Below are positions 61,273 through 64,000 of a stretch of 64,000 nt of DNA, one piece after another. Source of the stretch: Acidobacteriota bacterium (GTDB lineage Bacteria > Acidobacteriota > Vicinamibacteria > Vicinamibacterales > UBA2999); the NCBI GenBank assembly GCA_020851565.1, contig JADZCN010000098.1, forward strand, positions 17,396 to 81,395. The letters are read 5' to 3'. The position numbers and the translations under genes were made by a program. Every line of letters starts with the position of its first letter. The first letter of the stretch is position 1. The notes under the pieces were generated by a model. That model had not been told where the DNA came from. It ran no database searches and saw only the letters and a program-made list of their open reading frames with translations.

Positions 61273-62067
61273 TCAGTACAGCACCCGCGCCTCGCCCAGC
61301 TGCTTCACGCGTGCCCGGTAGTGGGCCACGATGAGATCGCGGCGCTTCATCAGCGCGTCGATCTCGCCCGGAGTGAGGTGGTCCTTCGTCGCTGCGACCA
61401 CCTCTTCCCGGGAGAGCGCCTCGAGCCGCGCCAGCAGGCGCCGGTCGGCCCTCAGCAGTTCCGACGGCCGTATCGTGTGCCAGAGGCGGAACGCCCGCGT
61501 GAAGTCGATCATGATGACGCGCCACTCCGGCGAGACGAGCACGTTGCCCAGATTGCGGTCGGTGTCGTGGACGAGCTCCATGAAGACGCGCTGCCGGAAC
61601 ATGTCCTCGTTCCACTTCGCGCGGTCGGGCGGCTCGAGTTTGCGTTTGAGGCGGGCGCCCTCGTCCATGAGCGCATCCATCCACCAGGCCAGCGACCCGT
61701 CCCTGCCCCGGAACCGGTATTCGACGGTGACGGGCATCATCGACGCCAGGCCCAGCAGGACCGCCAGCCGGTACGCCGCCACGTTGTAGCGCCAGGAATC
61801 CACGAAGTTCGCCTCGATGCCGCCGCCCGGGAATTGCATGACGGGCTTGCGCTCGTCCACGGGCTGGAACAGGGCGTCGTGGGTGATCGTGCCGTTCGAG
61901 AGCGTCAGCCGCGTCGGCCGGGTCACGCCCACGGACATCGTTCGCGCGGCCACGACCCTGGCCGACCGCATGAAGGCCTCGATCTCTTCTGCCGTCAGCG
62001 CGGCGTCGCTGCCGGGCTGGGAGCCGAGCCAGATGCCAATGGCGAAGGTCAGCAGCGCTCGCGCCAC
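61273..62067 (-). CDS. Exported kinase-like protein
   Basis: A 264-residue protein with an N-terminal hydrophobic segment (ALLTFAIGIWLGSQPG). The core resembles the C-lobe of PI3/4-kinase, HipA or Fam20-type kinases: a catalytic-loop-like LVHDTDRNLGNVLVS and a metal-binding IDFTRAF, with the preceding VEYRFRGRDGSLAWW as a possible strand pair. A secreted kinase is rare in bacteria, and no Gly-rich loop is clear. The family assignment is tentative. Confidence 0.55.
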   Translation of the reverse strand: MARALLTFAIGIWLGSQPGSDAALTAEEIEAFMRSARVVAARTMSVGVTRPTRLTLSNGTITHDALFQPVDERKPVMQFPGGGIEANFVDSWRYNVAAYRLAVLLGLASMMPVTVEYRFRGRDGSLAWWMDALMDEGARLKRKLEPPDRAKWNEDMFRQRVFMELVHDTDRNLGNVLVSPEWRVIMIDFTRAFRLWHTIRPSELLRADRRLLARLEALSREEVVAATKDHLTPGEIDALMKRRDLIVAHYRARVKQLGEARVLY

Positions 62068-62111
62068 GGGGCCCCTCCTGTTAAGCTGGTTGACTGTTGG
62101 ACGGCCTCACG

Positions 62112-62516
62112 ATGCGATTTCCCCTGACAGCGCTGGCCCTGGTCGCCGCGCTTGGCGCGGCCTGCGCGGCTCAGCCCTCGGCCTCCGGCGCGCGGCCGGC
62201 CGAGGCGGCGCAGGCGCCGGCCCAGGTTGCCGAGACCCCGGACATCGATCACCTGGCGCCCGTGCCCGATTCGGTTGGCGCCACTCCGGCCCGGTTCGAA
62301 TGGTCGCGTATCGAAGGCGCGGACTTCTACCTGCTCCGCGTGTGGAACGAGGTGGACCGGCTCGTGTTCCGGGCCGACCGCCTGACGGACACGTCGCTGG
62401 CGTGGCCCGCCGATGCGCCCCTCGAGCTCGGCACGTATTTCTGGTCGGTGGTCGCCCTGAAGGACGATCGGGCCGTGGCCGAATCCGGGCTGGCCGCCTT
62501 TGTCGTGACCCGTTGA
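62112..62516 (+). CDS. Lipoprotein-like protein with fibronectin-like segment
   Basis: A 134-residue protein with a signal or lipobox (LGAACAAQ). The remainder has strands resembling an FN3/Ig-like fold (ARFEWSRIEGADFYLLRVWNE, then GTYFWSVVALKDDRAVAESGLAAF). It starts 2 bases before the next gene after the stop, so it may be cotranscribed. Function is unknown. Confidence 0.7.
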   Translation: MRFPLTALALVAALGAACAAQPSASGARPAEAAQAPAQVAETPDIDHLAPVPDSVGATPARFEWSRIEGADFYLLRVWNEVDRLVFRADRLTDTSLAWPADAPLELGTYFWSVVALKDDRAVAESGLAAFVVTR

Positions 62517-62518
62517 GC

Positions 62519-63178
62519 ATGGCCGGCACCCCGCACACCTTCTTCATCGAAGCCGACGACGCGCCGGGGGTGCTGTCGCGCGTGGCCGCGGTGTTCGCCG
62601 CGCGCGGCGCCAACATCAGCGGCATCCAGATGCTGTCGAGTGCCGAGGGCCGCGCCGCCATGACCATCGAGGCCGAAGGGGATACCGACCCGGCCCGCCT
62701 CGTGGAGGAACTCCTCGCCCTCTCCGTCGTGCACCGGGTGGCCCGCGAGCCGTCGCTGATGTCCGTCTACGGCAAGCGCGTGATCATCATCGGCGGGGGC
62801 GCACAGGTCGGACAGGTCGCGGTGGGCGCCATCAGCGAGGCCGATCGTCACAACATCCGCGGCGAGCGCATCTCGGTCGACACCATCCCCCTCGTCGGGG
62901 AGCAGGCGCTCGCGGGCGCCGTGCGTGCCGTCGCGCGGCTGCCGCGCGCGAAGATCCTCGTGCTGGCCGGGGCCATCATGGGCGGCGAGATCACCGAGGC
63001 CGTGCGCGCGATCCAGGGCCAGGGGCTGAAGGTGATCGCCCTCAACATGGTCGGCAGCGTGCGCGACGTGGCCGACCTGGTCGTCTCGGACCCGCTGCAG
63101 GCGGGGGTGATGGCGGTGATGGCCATTGCCGACACCGCGAAGTTCGACATCGCGCGGCAGAAGGGGCGTCGCTACTGA
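62519..63178 (+). CDS. ACT-domain / DUF5612-like protein
   Basis: A 219-residue cytosolic protein. The N-terminal ACT domain has TFFIEADDAPGVLSRVAAVF and RGANISGIQMLSS. The C-terminal domain GKRVIIIGGGAQVGQVAVGAISEADRHNI, then RGERISVDTIPLVGE, resembles the DUF5612 domain found with ACT mainly in archaea. It probably senses an amino acid. It follows a lipoprotein gene by 2 bases. The family is little studied. Confidence 0.75.
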   Translation: MAGTPHTFFIEADDAPGVLSRVAAVFAARGANISGIQMLSSAEGRAAMTIEAEGDTDPARLVEELLALSVVHRVAREPSLMSVYGKRVIIIGGGAQVGQVAVGAISEADRHNIRGERISVDTIPLVGEQALAGAVRAVARLPRAKILVLAGAIMGGEITEAVRAIQGQGLKVIALNMVGSVRDVADLVVSDPLQAGVMAVMAIADTAKFDIARQKGRRY

Positions 63179-63183
63179 GGCGT

Positions 63184-63292
63184 GCCCATTGGCGAGTGCT
63201 GATTGGCGATTGGCGATTCATCGAGTGAATCGCGATTGGGGCATTGGGCATTGCGGATTGGGTGATTGGTGATTGGGTGATTGGGTGTGTTC
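63184..63292. repeat. GATTGG simple repeat
   Basis: A degenerate run of GATTGGCGATTGGCGATT and GATTGGGTGATTGG-type units fills the gap between the ACT gene and the LVIVD paralog. It is an AT-richer spacer than its surroundings. Confidence 0.75.
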
Positions 63293-63304
63293 CAGGAGAT
63301 GACA

Positions 63305-64000
63305 ATGATGAAGCTCGACCGTTTCGTGTGCGGCCTCTTGGTGGCCGGCGTGGCCGCCGTGGGCGTGGGGCTCGGTGCCCAGCAGGCGCCGCCGGATCCG
63401 AAAGACCCGCGCATCGGCCTGAAGGGGGGCCTTCGCGACGCGGGGACCGCCGCGAAGAACATGGAGCTGTTGTCGAACCTGCCCAAGCCGGAGGGGTTCT
63501 TCGACCCGGCCGCGCCGGCCGGGGCGCCTATCGCACCCGAGCGCGCGCCCGGGGAGAAGCCTCCACCGCCGCCGGCGCCGGGCACGCCCCCGCCTCCACC
63601 GCCGCCCGGGTCCGGGTTCACCAACTCGGACCTCGCCTTCTTCGGCACCCACGTCGTCGTGGGCAACTACCACGGCTTCAACACCTACGACATCGAGAAC
63701 GCGCGCAAGCCGCGGCTCATCACCTCGGTCGTGTGCCCCGGAGGGCAGGGTGACGTCTCGGTGTGGGGCAACCTGCTCTTCATGTCGGTGGAGCAGACGC
63801 GCGGGCGGCTCGACTGCGGGCTGCAGGGCGTGCAGGAGACGGTGAGCGCGGAGCGGTTCCGCGGCGTGCGCATCTTCGACATCTCCGACCTCCGCAAGCC
63901 TCGCCAGGTGGCGGCGGTGCAGACCTGCCGCGGGTCGCACACGCACACGCTTGTGCCGGACCCGAAGGATCCGTCGCGCATCTTCGTCTACGGGTCGGGC
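63305..64000 (+). CDS. LVIVD-type beta-propeller protein, 3' end cut by window
   Basis: A partial gene (232 codons visible). It starts MMKLDRFVCGLLVAGVAAVG, and DPKDPRIGLKGGLRDAGTAAKNME, FTNSDLAFFGTHVVVGNYHG and CRGSHTHTLVPDPKD match the protein at 47270 closely, so the two are paralogs. The linker is Pro-rich. AGGAG lies 6 bases before the chosen ATG at 63305; the ATG at 63299 directly abuts it. The C-terminal half is outside the window. There is no DUF305 gene beside it. Confidence 0.85.
   Translation, partial: MMKLDRFVCGLLVAGVAAVGVGLGAQQAPPDPKDPRIGLKGGLRDAGTAAKNMELLSNLPKPEGFFDPAAPAGAPIAPERAPGEKPPPPPAPGTPPPPPPPGSGFTNSDLAFFGTHVVVGNYHGFNTYDIENARKPRLITSVVCPGGQGDVSVWGNLLFMSVEQTRGRLDCGLQGVQETVSAERFRGVRIFDISDLRKPRQVAAVQTCRGSHTHTLVPDPKDPSRIFVYGSG

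Noticed and set aside
1..64000. tRNA or rRNA genes
   Set aside because: No T-arm signature, acceptor stem pairing or rRNA-like sequence was found by reading; an automated scan (tRNAscan-SE) would settle it.

Overview
The window is a high-G+C bacterial chromosome segment, densely coding on both strands. It most resembles an Acidobacteriota genome, probably class Vicinamibacteria. This is inferred from gene content: paired VWA-domain proteins of the acidobacterial 'VWFA-related' type, a two-domain creatininase-like exported protein, DUF305 next to an LVIVD-type beta-propeller, many secreted cytochromes and copper oxidases, and intergenic simple-sequence spacers. No rRNA, tRNA, CRISPR array, transposase or prophage gene was recognised.

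Layout. 1-6.8 kb: two overlapping VWA genes (the first cut by the window edge), an M20 peptidase-like gene whose metal ligands are substituted, a truncated serine hydrolase, a secreted beta-propeller protein, a CMD-family protein and a TrxC-type thioredoxin. 7.4-16.4 kb: a one-direction respiratory block with a ba3-type oxidase (including its 45-residue subunit IIa), Rieske protein, cytochrome b, an octaheme HAO-like cytochrome, NapA and a four-heme NapB-like protein. 16.5-21.7 kb: a secreted glycosidase-like protein, a cytochrome c, a Tat-exported multicopper oxidase, and a WbqC/DegT sugar-modification pair. 21.7-29.6 kb: a minus-strand operon of acyl-CoA synthetase, E1 alpha, E1 beta, E2, acyl carrier protein, saccharopine-dehydrogenase-like protein and NhaC antiporter. 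30-32.6 kb: CBS protein, phosphoribosyltransferase, alpha/beta hydrolase and a double cytochrome c'-like protein. 32.6-34.5 kb: two purple-acid-phosphatase-like lipoproteins, each behind a sigma-54-type promoter. 34.7-40 kb: a NorR-type activator divergent from ytfE, a multicopper oxidase and a porin. 40-49.9 kb: glycosyltransferase, VIT1 transporter, nitrilase, creatininase-like protein, DUF305/LVIVD pair and TerB. 50-56.6 kb: a PRPP synthetase/AMP phosphorylase-like pair, Tat-exported PatB-like protein, glycosyltransferase and NCS1 permease. 57-60.2 kb: copper chaperone, CopA and a cupredoxin. 60.4-64 kb: DUF1028, an exported kinase-like protein, an ACT-DUF5612 protein and a second LVIVD protein running off the end.

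How it fits together. The main theme is periplasmic electron transfer and reactive nitrogen: quinol oxidation by Rieske/cytochrome b, oxygen reduction by ba3, nitrate reduction by Nap, HAO-type chemistry and NO-responsive repair (NorR/YtfE). A second theme is copper (two multicopper oxidases, CopZ/CopA/cupredoxin). Notable non-coding structure includes a 147-bp dispersed repeat present twice, a 15-bp tandem repeat ahead of the HAO-like gene, several classes of simple-repeat spacer, candidate sigma-54 promoters and candidate leaderless promoters.
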